Below are positions 55,466-64,000 of a stretch of DNA of 64,000 bases, in pieces. Position numbers and translations under genes: made by a program. This stretch comes from Fermentimonas sp. GTDB taxonomy: Bacteria > Bacteroidota > Bacteroidia > Bacteroidales > Dysgonomonadaceae. The notes beneath the pieces are model-generated. The model saw only the letters and a list, made by a program, of their open reading frames with translations. It was not told the origin of the DNA and searched no databases. Where the stretch lies: contig JADMKP010000012.1 of assembly GCA_015478775.1 (NCBI GenBank), positions 218,749 through 282,748 on the forward strand, written 5' to 3'. Numbering within the stretch: position 1 is the first letter of the stretch; each line of letters opens with the position of its first letter.

Positions 55466-56116
55466 ATGAAATCTCTACACGTACCTATTCAAAATGTTTC
55501 TTTATATGAAACAATTGCCGATAAAATAAAAGTACTTAACGAAGCTGGAGCAGTAGCGGAAATTGATCAGGTGAACTGGAAGGATCAATTTCCTGTAAAA
55601 TTACCTGTAACTGTTCGAGTGGCTCATGATAAACAAAAGCTATATCTACTTTATAATATCACAGGAGAGCAACTTAGGGCCGTAAATACTAAAGATTTTG
55701 GTTCGGTTTGGGAAGATAGCTGTGTTGAGTTTTTTATGCAACGCGAAGGCCAATCGGATTATATAAATTTTGAATGTAATGTATTGGGTGCACTACTCTC
55801 AAGAAAGCATGAATCGAGAGATAAAGCTGTTTCACAGAGTGATGAAGTGATGGCTTCAATTAAAAGGCACAGTAATATAAAACATAGATATGAAAATGGG
55901 AAACAGGTGAGCGACTGGTCAATGTGTCTAGAGATACCAAAAAAAGCTCTTGGTTTTGCTGATAGTGAATCATTGGCAGGTAAAAAAATAAAAGCAAATT
56001 TTTATAAGTGCGGTGATGAGACTCCACAACCTCATTATATAAGCTGGAATCCAATAAATTTACCTGAACCCAATTTCCATGTACCTCAGTTTTTTGGATT
56101 ATTAGAACTGGAATAA
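55466..56116 (+). CDS. Carbohydrate-binding family 9-like protein
   Basis: A 216-residue protein with the CBM9-like (DOMON-related) beta-sandwich pattern: ARVAHDKQKLYLLYNITGE-like strands near residues 50-72 (VRVAHDKQKLYLLYN), VWEDSCVEFFMQREGQSDY near 88-106, YINFECNVLGALL, and a C-terminal NFYKCGDETPQPHYISWNPI. No signal peptide is visible, so it may be cytoplasmic, which is odd for a carbohydrate-binding fold. It lies after the susCD terminator and 50 bp before the phosphotransferase gene, so these two may form an operon. Confidence 0.8.
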   Translation: MKSLHVPIQNVSLYETIADKIKVLNEAGAVAEIDQVNWKDQFPVKLPVTVRVAHDKQKLYLLYNITGEQLRAVNTKDFGSVWEDSCVEFFMQREGQSDYINFECNVLGALLSRKHESRDKAVSQSDEVMASIKRHSNIKHRYENGKQVSDWSMCLEIPKKALGFADSESLAGKKIKANFYKCGDETPQPHYISWNPINLPEPNFHVPQFFGLLELE

Positions 56117-56166
56117 ACAACATAATCTTAATATTTAATCAAACAAAATAACCTAAAACAAGAAGA

Positions 56167-57261
56167 ATGAACGATATGAAAAAACTGCTAGATATTGTCT
56201 TTCAATTCATTGATAAAGATGATAACGTAAAAATTGAACCGTTAGGAAAGGGTCATATAAACGATTCATATAGAGTTGGCACAGACAAGAAAGAATTTGT
56301 TTTGCAGCGTATAAATCACAATATCTTTAAAAACGTACACGAGCTTCAGAATAATATTTACAGGGTAACAAGTCATATTCGCGCAAAGCTCATAGATAAA
56401 GGTATAACTGATGTTGAGAGGCGGGTTATAACGCTTATACCAACTCATGAAGGTGCACTCTATTTTAAAGATAATAATGGCGATTACTGGAGGTTAATGA
56501 AATTTATTAAAGACAGTAAGAGTTATGAAGAAATAAACACTGATTTGGCATATCGCGCAGGTATGGCTTTTGGTGAGTTCCAAAAAACACTTGAGGATAT
56601 TGGGGGTGAGCCACTTTTTGAAACTATACCCAATTTTCATAATATGGAGAATAGGCTGGAGGCATTTAGGGAGTCGGTTAAAGCCAACAAGGCCCGTAGG
56701 CTTGATGAGGTTGCAGATTTGGTAAAGGAGATTGAAGATCGTGCCGAGGAGATGTGTAAAGCAGAAAGAATGCATAGAGAAGGCAAACTTCCAAAACGTA
56801 TAAACCACTGCGATACAAAGGTAAACAATGTGTTGTTTGATAATGATGATCAGGTTATATGTGTTGTAGATTTAGATACCGTTATGCCTGGCTTTGTTTT
56901 ATCTGATTTTGGTGATTTTATTCGTACCGGCGCAAATACTGGTGCTGAGGATGATAAAAATCTTGATAATGTTTCTGTAAACTTGGACATCTTTGAAGCT
57001 TATGCAAAAGGTTACTTGAAGCACGCGGCATCATTTTTAACAGACACTGAGATTGAAAACCTTGCGTTTGGTGCTAAACTGTTAACTTACATGCAGACAG
57101 TAAGGTTTTTTACTGATTATATAAATGGGGATACTTATTATAAAATAGCTTATCCCGAGCATAATCTGGTGCGAACAAAAGCTCAGTTTAAATTGTTACA
57201 GAGCCTCGAAGAGAATTATGAAAAGATGCAACAAATTGTAAAAGATGCATCGCGAAAATAG
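56167..57261 (+). CDS. Aminoglycoside phosphotransferase-fold kinase (N-acetylhexosamine kinase-like)
   Basis: A 364-residue APH/ChoK-fold kinase. An N-terminal GKGHINDSYRVGTDKKEFVLQRIN ATP-binding sheet is followed by the Brenner motif NHCDTKVNNVLFD (His near 214, Asp near 216) and the DFG-like CVVDLDTVMPGFVLSDFGDF with its metal-binding Asp near 236. The arrangement matches Bacteroidota NahK-like N-acetylhexosamine 1-kinases, so a sugar kinase in amino-sugar salvage is likely; the substrate is not proven. ATG at 56176 (MKKLLD) is an alternative start. Confidence 0.85.
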   Translation: MNDMKKLLDIVFQFIDKDDNVKIEPLGKGHINDSYRVGTDKKEFVLQRINHNIFKNVHELQNNIYRVTSHIRAKLIDKGITDVERRVITLIPTHEGALYFKDNNGDYWRLMKFIKDSKSYEEINTDLAYRAGMAFGEFQKTLEDIGGEPLFETIPNFHNMENRLEAFRESVKANKARRLDEVADLVKEIEDRAEEMCKAERMHREGKLPKRINHCDTKVNNVLFDNDDQVICVVDLDTVMPGFVLSDFGDFIRTGANTGAEDDKNLDNVSVNLDIFEAYAKGYLKHAASFLTDTEIENLAFGAKLLTYMQTVRFFTDYINGDTYYKIAYPEHNLVRTKAQFKLLQSLEENYEKMQQIVKDASRK

Positions 57262-57322
57262 TTTTACATCTATTGAGAATAAATTATTTACAATAAAAAC
57301 AAGTGGTGTAAAGAAATATTAT

Positions 57323-57330
57323 TATCTTTG
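57323..57330 (+). promoter_or_regulatory. -7 box (TATCTTTG) before the DUF177-rpmF operon
   Basis: TATCTTTG is the commonest form of the Bacteroidota -7 element. It lies 27 bp before the GTG start of the DUF177 gene. The -33 element is poor. Confidence 0.6.
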
Positions 57331-57356
57331 CACCTCTTTATTTTTGAGAAGAAACC

Positions 57357-57941
57357 GTGGCGAAATTTAGTTTGTACAAAATACCCTTGAAGACTCTTTC
57401 ACCTGGAGTTCATACTTATGAGTATGAATTAGATAGAAAGTTTTTTGAAGCTATTGATGGTGATGAGATCAGAAAAGGTGATGTGAATGTGATATTAAAT
57501 GTCAGAAGAACTTCATCTTCATTTGAATTAAATTTCGATATTGAAGGTGTTATTAAAGTTTCATGTACAAGATGTCTTGATGACATGAATCTGGATGTTG
57601 ACACTGAAAGCCGACTTATAGTGAAGTTTGGAAGTGAGTATTCTGAAGAGAGTGATGAGATTGTTATTATACCCGAAGATGAGGGTGAGATCAACATCGC
57701 ATGGTTCTTGTATGAATTTATAGCTCTTACAATTCCAATAAAGCACGTACATCCTGCGGGTGAGTGTAATAGAGTTGTTTCATCTAAATTTAAAAAGCAT
57801 AGAGCTGTAAGCACTGATGATGATGATGATGATGGAGACGATTTAATAGAAGAGGATTCAGAACCTCAAGATGAAGAAGATATTCAGCAAAGTGACCCTC
57901 GTTGGGATTCACTTCGGGGATTAAATTTAGATGATAATTAA
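57357..57941 (+). CDS. DUF177/YceD family protein
   Basis: A 194-residue protein whose homologues sit upstream of rpmF in most bacteria and are thought to help 23S rRNA or large-subunit maturation. DUF177 marks are LDIEGVIKVSCTRCLDD-like residues (IEGVIKVSCTRCLDDMNLD, near 62-80) and the later DEGEINIAWFLYEFIALTIP and VHPAGECN. It starts with GTG 57357, the only good start in the region. The C-terminus carries a very acidic run with six consecutive Asp. It lies 24 bp upstream of rpmF. Confidence 0.88.
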   Translation: MAKFSLYKIPLKTLSPGVHTYEYELDRKFFEAIDGDEIRKGDVNVILNVRRTSSSFELNFDIEGVIKVSCTRCLDDMNLDVDTESRLIVKFGSEYSEESDEIVIIPEDEGEINIAWFLYEFIALTIPIKHVHPAGECNRVVSSKFKKHRAVSTDDDDDDGDDLIEEDSEPQDEEDIQQSDPRWDSLRGLNLDDN

Positions 57942-57965
57942 ATAAAATAGTAAAATTGATATAAA

Positions 57966-58151
57966 ATGGCACATCCAAAGAAAAGACAATCGTCTTCAAG
58001 ACAAGGTAAAAGAAGAGCGCATGATCATGCCAAAACACCTACATTAGCATTATGTTCTAATTGTGGAGCATGGCATGTCTATCATACCGTTTGTAATGAT
58101 TGTGGTTATTACAGAGGTAAATTGGCGATAGAAAAAGAGGCGATAGCATAA
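57966..58151 (+). CDS. rpmF: 50S ribosomal protein L32
   Basis: A 61-residue ribosomal protein. The start MAHPKKRQSSSRQGKRRAHD and the zinc ribbon CSNCGAWHVYHTVCNDCGYY (C-x2-C...C-x2-C) are typical of Bacteroidota L32, which is the zinc-binding form. It is followed by a strong terminator. Confidence 0.97.
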   Translation: MAHPKKRQSSSRQGKRRAHDHAKTPTLALCSNCGAWHVYHTVCNDCGYYRGKLAIEKEAIA

Positions 58152-58178
58152 GGCGGTCCGCTTATCTTAAAAAAAATG

Positions 58179-58215
58179 ACCCTGAAATAACCTGTTAGTT
58201 TTTTCAGGGTTTTTC
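58179..58215 (+). terminator. Terminator after rpmF
   Basis: ACCCTGAAA (58179-58187) and TTTCAGGGT (58202-58210) form a 9-bp stem followed by T residues, 28 bp before fabH. Confidence 0.85.
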
Positions 58216-58243
58216 ATATAAAGCTAATATGTTTTAAGTTACA

Positions 58244-59251
58244 ATGAATAAAATAAATTCCGTTATTACCGGAATATCCGCCAGTGTGCCGGATTATGTG
58301 CTCACAAATGAAGAGCTTTCCACGATGGTAGATACTACTGATGAGTGGATTATGACAAGAATAGGGATTAAAGAGAGAAGAATATTAAAAGGTGAGAACC
58401 AGGGCGTATCTATACTCGGAACTAAGGCTGTTGAAGATCTTTTGAGAAAGACAAATACCATGCCCAAAGATATTGATGTAGTTATATTTGCCACTTCTAC
58501 TCCCGATCATCCTTTTCCATCTTCTGCATCAATGGTTGCAGAGAATAATGGCATTAAAAATGCATTGTGTTTTGATATGCAAGTTGCCTGTTCGGGTTTT
58601 ATATATGGTCTGGAAATTTGTAACGGACTAATTAAGACAGGTAAATATAAAAAAGTAATTTTGATAGCCGGCGATAAAATGTCGTCTATTACAAACTATA
58701 AAGATCGTACAACCTGCCCGCTTTTTGGTGATGCAGCTGGTGCGGTTCTTATTGAGCCTACAGAAGAGGACATAGGTATTATAGATGCAGAACTCCACTC
58801 AGATGGGGTAGGCTATAAACCTCTTCAGATGAAGGCGGGTGGGAGTAAATTTCCAGCTACAGAAGAAACAGTTAGAAATTCTGAACACACTGTTTATCAA
58901 GAAGGGCAGGTTGTATTTAAATATGCAGTGTCCCGAATGGCAGAAGTTTCGGAATCAATAATGAAGAGGAACAACCTAGAGGCTGAAGACGTTGATTGGC
59001 TGGTTCCACATCAAGCAAATATGAGAATTATTGATGCTGCAGTAAATAGAACCGGATTGCCACGTGAAAAGGTAATGATTAATATAGAAAAGTACGGAAA
59101 TACAAGTGCAGCCACCATCCCCCTATGTTTATGGGAGTGGGAGCCTCAACTTAAAAAGGGCGATAATATTATATTAACTGCATTTGGAGCCGGTTTTTCA
59201 TGGGGTAGTGTTTATATTAAATGGGGATACGACACAGTTGTTGAAAATTAG
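58244..59251 (+). CDS. fabH: 3-oxoacyl-[acyl-carrier-protein] synthase III
   Basis: A 335-residue initiator of fatty acid synthesis that condenses acetyl-CoA (or branched acyl-CoA) with malonyl-ACP. The catalytic triad is visible: Cys in [13 protein letters not shown] (near residue 115), His in [13 protein letters not shown] (near 260) and Asn in [13 protein letters not shown] (near 290). The N-terminal [17 protein letters not shown] and the C-terminal [18 protein letters not shown] are standard. It lies downstream of rpmF as in many bacteria. Confidence 0.97.
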   Translation: MNKINSVITGISASVPDYVLTNEELSTMVDTTDEWIMTRIGIKERRILKGENQGVSILGTKAVEDLLRKTNTMPKDIDVVIFATSTPDHPFPSSASMVAENNGIKNALCFDMQVACSGFIYGLEICNGLIKTGKYKKVILIAGDKMSSITNYKDRTTCPLFGDAAGAVLIEPTEEDIGIIDAELHSDGVGYKPLQMKAGGSKFPATEETVRNSEHTVYQEGQVVFKYAVSRMAEVSESIMKRNNLEAEDVDWLVPHQANMRIIDAAVNRTGLPREKVMINIEKYGNTSAATIPLCLWEWEPQLKKGDNIILTAFGAGFSWGSVYIKWGYDTVVEN

Positions 59252-59271
59252 AAATTGAAATTAAAGGAGAA

Positions 59272-60168
59272 GTGGAACAGAAATTAAAACACAGGTCGGG
59301 GTTTGTAAATATTGTTGGTAATCCCAATGTAGGAAAATCTACACTAATGAATCGATTGGTGGGAGAGAAAATTTCTATAATAACGTCTAAGTCTCAAACA
59401 ACTCGTCATAGAATTATGGGAATTGTGAATACACCTGAATATCAGATTGTATATTCGGATACCCCGGGTGTTTTACAGCCAAATTATAAGTTGCAAGAGC
59501 AGATGCTTGGCTTTTCGCTCTCTGCACTTCAAGATGCCGATGTTTTATTGTATGTTACTGATGTGGTGGAGAAAATTGATAAAAACGATAAGTTTCTCAC
59601 TAAGGTACAGCAATTAGATTTACCAGTTCTACTTCTTATAAATAAAATAGATCAAACTAATCAAAGCGATCTAGAGAAGTTTGTTGACATCTGGAAACAA
59701 ATGCTTCCCAAGTCTGAAATATATCCAATATCAGCGCTCAATGATTTTGGTGTGGAGATGATACAAAAACGTATACTAGATTTATTGCCTGAATCGCCTC
59801 CTTACTTCGAGAAAGATGCATTAACAGATAAGCCAGCACGATTTTTTGTAACAGAAATCATACGTGAGAAATCTTTATTAATCTATCAGAAAGAGATACC
59901 ATACTCAATAGAGGTGGTTGTTGAGGAGTTTAAAGAAGAGAGTGATATCATTCGCATAAGAGCAATCATTCTTGTTGAGAGAGATACACAGAAGGGAATT
60001 GTGATTGGCCATAAAGGTGAATCACTTAAGAAGCTTGGAACAATGGCTCGGAAGGATATTGAGCTGTTTTTTGATAAGAAAGTCTTTTTGCAGCTTTATG
60101 TGAAAGTTGAAAAAGATTGGAGAGATAGAGATAATATGCTCAAGAGGTTTGGGTATAAACTTGATTAA
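59272..60168 (+). CDS. era: GTPase Era (16S rRNA/30S assembly)
   Basis: A 298-residue Ras-like GTPase with a KH domain. G1 [17 protein letters not shown]2 region TTRHRIMGI, G3 DTPG, and G4 NKID are intact, and the KH motif GIVIGHKGESLKKLG lies near residues 243-257. It starts at GTG 59272, 6 bp after an AAAGGAGA ribosome site, which settles the start. It lies 20 bp after fabH and 9 bp before der. Confidence 0.97.
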   Translation: MEQKLKHRSGFVNIVGNPNVGKSTLMNRLVGEKISIITSKSQTTRHRIMGIVNTPEYQIVYSDTPGVLQPNYKLQEQMLGFSLSALQDADVLLYVTDVVEKIDKNDKFLTKVQQLDLPVLLLINKIDQTNQSDLEKFVDIWKQMLPKSEIYPISALNDFGVEMIQKRILDLLPESPPYFEKDALTDKPARFFVTEIIREKSLLIYQKEIPYSIEVVVEEFKEESDIIRIRAIILVERDTQKGIVIGHKGESLKKLGTMARKDIELFFDKKVFLQLYVKVEKDWRDRDNMLKRFGYKLD

Positions 60169-60177
60169 TAAAACAAT

Positions 60178-61491
60178 ATGCAAAATTTAGTAGCAATAGT
60201 GGGTCGCCCAAATGTAGGTAAATCCACCCTGTTTAACCGCTTAACGCAAACCCGACAAGCAATAGTAACTGATATTGAGGGAACAACACGTGATCGACTT
60301 TACGGCAAGGTATCTTGGAATGGGGAAGAGTTCTCTTTGATTGATACAGGCGGATGGGTTGTTAACTCTGAAGATGTAATGGAAGATGAGATCAATAAGC
60401 AGGTGCGAGTTGCTATTGAAGAAGCAGATGTTATTCTACTGGTAGTTGACGTAATGAATGGTGTTACCGATTTGGATACCAGTGTAGCGCAAATGCTACG
60501 TCAATCGGGTAAACCAGTTGTAATTGTTGCAAACAAAGCCGACAATTTCGATATAGGTCATCAATCGGCCGAGTTCTATTCCTTTGGGCTTGGTGACCCA
60601 TTTAGTGTTTCAAGTATTAATGGTGCAGGAACGGGAGATTTACTTGATCATATTGTTACACTTTTTACAAAAGCTAATGAAGAAGAAGTTCTTGAAGAAA
60701 TACCTAAGATAGCAATAGTTGGTCGTCCCAACGCGGGAAAATCTTCAATTGTAAATGCCCTTATTGGTGAGGAAAGAAGTATTGTAACCGATATTGCCGG
60801 AACAACTCGTGATTCTATCTTCCACAGATATAATAAGTTCGGTATGGACTTTTACCTTATTGATACTGCGGGTATTCGCAAAAGAGGTAAAGTGAGCGAA
60901 GATCTTGAATATTTTTCTGTTATCAGATCAATAAGAGTAATTGAGAATGCAGATGTTAGTATTTTGATGATTGATGCAACAAGGGGTATTGAAAGTCAGG
61001 ATATGAATATTTTCTCACTGATTCAAAAAAACCGTAACGGGCTTGTTGTATTCGTAAATAAGTGGGATACCGTTGAAGGTAAGGATAATATTGTTGTTAA
61101 AACTTTTGAGAATGCAATTCGTCAGAGATTAGCACCGTTTACCGATTTTCCCATAGTTTTTGGTTCAGCCATAACTAAGCAACGTATTCTTAAAGTAATG
61201 GATCTTACAAAAGAGGTATATGAAAATAGAAAGAGGAAAATACCTACACATAAACTCAATGAGGTTATGTTGCCAATAATTGAAAGAACTCCACCTCCAT
61301 CTAATAAGGGAAAATTTGTTAAAGTTAAGTACATTACTCAACTCCGCAATACTAGTGTTCCATCGTTTGTTTTCTTCTGTAACTTGCCCCAATGGGTTAA
61401 AGAACCATACCGCAGATTCGTGGAAAACCGTATGCGAGAGAACTGGGATTTTACCGGGACCCCAATCAATATATTCTTCAGAGAAAAATAA
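60178..61491 (+). CDS. der: GTPase Der/EngA (50S assembly)
   Basis: A 437-residue protein with two tandem GTPase domains and a KH-like C-terminus. Domain 1 has [19 protein letters not shown] and ANKAD; domain 2 (from about residue 180) has [24 protein letters not shown] and VNKWD. The C-terminal [20 protein letters not shown] and [11 protein letters not shown] are typical. Length is standard. Confidence 0.98.
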   Translation: MQNLVAIVGRPNVGKSTLFNRLTQTRQAIVTDIEGTTRDRLYGKVSWNGEEFSLIDTGGWVVNSEDVMEDEINKQVRVAIEEADVILLVVDVMNGVTDLDTSVAQMLRQSGKPVVIVANKADNFDIGHQSAEFYSFGLGDPFSVSSINGAGTGDLLDHIVTLFTKANEEEVLEEIPKIAIVGRPNAGKSSIVNALIGEERSIVTDIAGTTRDSIFHRYNKFGMDFYLIDTAGIRKRGKVSEDLEYFSVIRSIRVIENADVSILMIDATRGIESQDMNIFSLIQKNRNGLVVFVNKWDTVEGKDNIVVKTFENAIRQRLAPFTDFPIVFGSAITKQRILKVMDLTKEVYENRKRKIPTHKLNEVMLPIIERTPPPSNKGKFVKVKYITQLRNTSVPSFVFFCNLPQWVKEPYRRFVENRMRENWDFTGTPINIFFREK

Positions 61492-61648
61492 ATGGTGAAT
61501 TATAATGGAATACGAAAAATATTGCGTTAATTTGTATTGATTTGAGATTTAAGAATTGTTTCACAAACTTAAGTCTTATCACAAAAAAATATAATTTTTG
61601 AAATGTAAATTCCCTTTCGAAAGATTGGGCATAACCAAAGGAGCAGGA

Positions 61649-63883
61649 ATGAATACGAAAAACAATCTTGAGAACGAGAAACAACCTCTAAGCGAAGATC
61701 AATCTGTAAATAAACTGGATTCTCAAATCGAATCTACTGAGTTGAATACTGAAAGTGTACAGGAAGTTGCAGAAGGAATTAAGGCTGAAGCTATTGAAAC
61801 AGAGCTTCTTGAGCAAACAGCAGAACTATTGGCAGAATCAAAACCTGTTACTGAAGAATTAACAGAACCAGCAGCCCAAGAAGAACCTGTTGTCGAAAAA
61901 ACAACAGAACCTTTACCTGATACAGAGACTATTGTACAAGAAGCAACAGAACCTTTAGCTGAAGCAGAACCAGCTGCTGAAGAAACAACAGAATCATTAG
62001 AAAAAGCTGACTCTGTAGTAGAGGAAGAGATTGAAACAAAATTGCAGGTTGAATCTGATAGTAAATCTGAAATAGATTATCATCTTGAAGATGCCAACGG
62101 TGATGGTTCTGATGATTCTGATGAGGAAGATGATGAAATAGATGAGCATTCTGTTTCGGAAGATCCGGGTGCAACTTTAATGTCAATAGAAGATATTGTT
62201 AAACAACTTCGTATTCTGCTTGAAAAAGGATCACTGCAACGTAAACACGTTGAGGAGTATAAAAATCAGTTTTATAGATCTCTCCGTAATGAGATTGAAT
62301 CTCAAAAACATGTTTTTACTGCAGATGGAGGAGAAGAGATTGATTTTGTTGCAAAAGAACCCGAAATCTATACCGAAGGAAAAGAGCTGCTTCTGAAAAT
62401 TAAAGAGAAACGTGCTGAACTTGTTGCAAAGGAAGATGAGTTAAAAGAGAAGAATGTAGCCAGAAAACTATCGATAATTGACCAAATTAAACTCCTTACT
62501 GAAACTCAAGGGCTCGAAGATTTTAATAAAACTTATCAGGATTTTAAGGCACTCCAGCAGGAATGGAGTGAAATTAAACTTGTTCCACAATCTAAGGTTA
62601 ACGAGCTGTGGAAATTATATCAACGTTATGTTGAGAAGTTTTATGACCTGGTTCGTATTAATAATGAGTTCAGAGAATACGACTTTAAGAAGAATTTAGA
62701 ACTTAAGACTGATTTGTCTGAGGCAGCTGAAAGATTGGATGAAGAAGCGGATGTAATTTCTGCATTTCACCAATTACAAAATCTTCATCAAGAGTGGAGA
62801 GAGATAGGTCCGGTTTCACGCAAAGATCGTGAAGTTATATGGAATAGATTTAAAGCCGCATCAACAGTTATTAATAAAAAATATCAAGAGCATTTTGAGG
62901 AGTTACGAGGTAAAGAAGATGAAAACCTTGAACTTAAATCTGCTATTTGCGAAAAGCTTGAGTCTATTGATTATAGCAAGATTAAATCTATAAAAGACTG
63001 GAACAGAAACGTTAAAGATGTTCTTGAATTACAGTCGCAATGGCGTAAGATTGGTTATGTACCAAGAAAATGGAACACTAAGATATATAAGAGGTATCGT
63101 GCTGCATGTGACTTGTTCTTTAATAATAAAAACGATTATTATAAATCGCTCAGAGGAGAGATGGACGATAATCTTAAGAAAAAGATAGAGTTATGCGAAC
63201 GTGCAGAGGCTTTGAAAGATAGCACAGATTGGAAAAAAACAACTCAGGATTTAATTGAAATTCAGAGACAGTGGAAAACAATTGGGATTATACCACGCAA
63301 ATATGTGGATTCTATTTGGAAAAGATTCATTACTGCCTGCGACTTTTTCTTTGAACAGAAAAAATTAAATACTTCTTCACGTTATGAAGAAGAAAATAAT
63401 AATCTCATTGCAAAGAGAGACATTGTTGAATCAATAAAGAAAATAGATTCTACTATTAAAGATGATGAAGCAATAACACTATTGCATGAGCTTATGGCAA
63501 AATGGCAAGCAGTGGGACATGTACCTTATAAAATGAAGGATGTTTCTTATCACGAGTTCTATGAAGCCACTGAGGCTCAATTTGATAGGCTGAAAGTAAA
63601 TAAAGCTGACAGAAAACTAGAAAGCTTTAAGTCTAATATTTCTGATATGGCAAAATCTGGCAACGCAAAGAATCAACTCTATTTTGAGCGTGAGAAATTG
63701 ATGCGTCAGTATGATAGGATGAAGAATGAGTTACAGACATATGAAAACAACATTGGCTTTTTGTCTATATCCTCTAAAAAAGGTAATAATCTGTTAGATG
63801 ATATGAATCAAAAAGTAGATAAAATAAAAACTGAATTGCAACTAATAATTAAAAAAGTTGAGGCGATTGACGCCGAGTTGTAA
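61649..63883 (+). CDS. DUF349 repeat protein
   Basis: From ATG 61649 the product has 744 residues. The first 190 are acidic and rich in Glu, Pro and Thr (degenerate TEPLAE-type repeats). The rest is helical with about five DUF349 repeats, each with a W-x-x-[IV]-G-x-[VI]-P-[RK] pattern (QWRKIGYVPRK, QWKTIGIIPRK, KWQAVGHVPYK). The function is not settled; DUF349 proteins are large cytoplasmic or cell-envelope-associated proteins common in Bacteroidota. The frame opens at a TTG at 61598, but AAAGGAGCAGGA sits just before ATG 61649, so I use that. It lies 157 bp after der and ends at a terminator. Confidence 0.87.
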   Translation: MNTKNNLENEKQPLSEDQSVNKLDSQIESTELNTESVQEVAEGIKAEAIETELLEQTAELLAESKPVTEELTEPAAQEEPVVEKTTEPLPDTETIVQEATEPLAEAEPAAEETTESLEKADSVVEEEIETKLQVESDSKSEIDYHLEDANGDGSDDSDEEDDEIDEHSVSEDPGATLMSIEDIVKQLRILLEKGSLQRKHVEEYKNQFYRSLRNEIESQKHVFTADGGEEIDFVAKEPEIYTEGKELLLKIKEKRAELVAKEDELKEKNVARKLSIIDQIKLLTETQGLEDFNKTYQDFKALQQEWSEIKLVPQSKVNELWKLYQRYVEKFYDLVRINNEFREYDFKKNLELKTDLSEAAERLDEEADVISAFHQLQNLHQEWREIGPVSRKDREVIWNRFKAASTVINKKYQEHFEELRGKEDENLELKSAICEKLESIDYSKIKSIKDWNRNVKDVLELQSQWRKIGYVPRKWNTKIYKRYRAACDLFFNNKNDYYKSLRGEMDDNLKKKIELCERAEALKDSTDWKKTTQDLIEIQRQWKTIGIIPRKYVDSIWKRFITACDFFFEQKKLNTSSRYEEENNNLIAKRDIVESIKKIDSTIKDDEAITLLHELMAKWQAVGHVPYKMKDVSYHEFYEATEAQFDRLKVNKADRKLESFKSNISDMAKSGNAKNQLYFEREKLMRQYDRMKNELQTYENNIGFLSISSKKGNNLLDDMNQKVDKIKTELQLIIKKVEAIDAEL

Positions 63884-63907
63884 ATATATATACAATACTT
63901 AAAATTG

Positions 63908-63937
63908 AAAAGCTGTCTTATGGGGCAGCTTTTTTTG
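63908..63937 (+). terminator. Terminator of the DUF349 gene and apparent intron target
   Basis: AAAAGCTG pairs with CAGCTTTT around a 10-nt loop, followed by a T-run. A group II intron 5' end begins directly after it, which is the known target preference of group IIC introns. Confidence 0.85.
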
Positions 63938-64000
63938 GTTTGCCTAGCATGGGCATTAACTAACGGGTGCAAGTCCCTAGTGAGCCCTAATAGCGGGAAT
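63938..64000 (+). mobile_element. 5' end of a group II intron (class C-like), continuing past the window edge
   Basis: Starting with GTTTG at 63938, the sequence follows the 5' end of group IIC introns base for base in layout: a short helix GCC...GGGC around CTAGCATG (63942-63953), then at the same distance GGGTGCAAGTCCC (63964-63976). From memory, the first 40 positions align without gaps to the Oceanobacillus iheyensis IIC intron. The usual GTGYG start is GTTTG here. The insertion lies just downstream of a terminator hairpin, as expected for class C. The reverse transcriptase/maturase frame and domains V and VI would be to the right, outside the window. Confidence 0.72.

Noticed and set aside
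57790..58038. Minus-strand frame with a run of His opposite the DUF177 gene
   Set aside because: It is the antisense reading of the Asp-rich tail and has no family similarity.
61598..61648. TTG start of the DUF349 gene at 61598
   Set aside because: An ATG with a very strong AAAGGAGCAGGA site lies 51 bp downstream.

Overview
The window is AT-rich DNA from a Bacteroidota genome, almost certainly order Bacteroidales. The evidence is three SusC/SusD pairs, Tat-exported Gfo/Idh/MocA oxidoreductases, promoter boxes of the TAnnTTTG type, BACON and HEAT/DUF1080 proteins, and the DUF177-rpmF-fabH-era-der cluster. A family such as Dysgonomonadaceae is plausible, but this is a guess. I see 43 protein genes, one of them cut by the left edge, and no tRNA, rRNA, CRISPR array or insertion sequence. 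A group II intron begins 63 bases before the right edge.

Region 1 (1-8.6 kb, all minus strand). A CusA-type metal efflux pump (partial) and a small Cys-rich HYC_CC_PP protein follow an operon that reads ECF S-component, phosphoribosyltransferase, BtuB-like TonB receptor, Tat-exported DUF362 protein, and a NapH/NapG-like polyferredoxin. The order suggests uptake of a small compound coupled to a membrane and periplasmic Fe-S electron chain. The substrate is unknown.

Region 2 (9-29 kb) is the most unusual part. A SusC/SusD pair is followed by a sugar isomerase/epimerase, three Gfo/Idh/MocA oxidoreductases and a ThuA-like protein on the plus strand. On the minus strand facing them are a 1129-residue HEAT-repeat protein with two DUF1080 domains, a fourth Gfo, an anaerobic sulfatase maturase, a fifth Gfo and a DoxX membrane protein. 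No glycoside hydrolase or polysaccharide lyase of a classical family is present. The set fits an oxidation-first (3-keto-glycoside) route of sugar cleavage, largely in the periplasm.

Region 3 (29-36.4 kb): a DUF4230 protein, a GNAT acetyltransferase, a FrnE/DsbA-like protein, then an isolated SusC/SusD pair without enzymes.

Region 4 (36.5-45 kb): ClpC, an iron/cobalamin-type ABC permease and binding protein (no ATPase in the window), an AI-2E-type permease and a DUF2007 protein on the minus strand, with groES-groEL divergent. Both groES and clpC carry a -24/-12 (sigma-54-like) element.

Region 5 (45-57.3 kb): an Oar-like TonB receptor with a lipoprotein built from alternating BACON and OB-like repeats, then a third SusC/SusD pair, a CBM9-like protein and a sugar-kinase-like phosphotransferase.

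Region 6 (57.3-64 kb): the housekeeping run DUF177, rpmF, fabH, era, der and a DUF349 protein, closed by a terminator into which a group IIC-type intron appears to have inserted.
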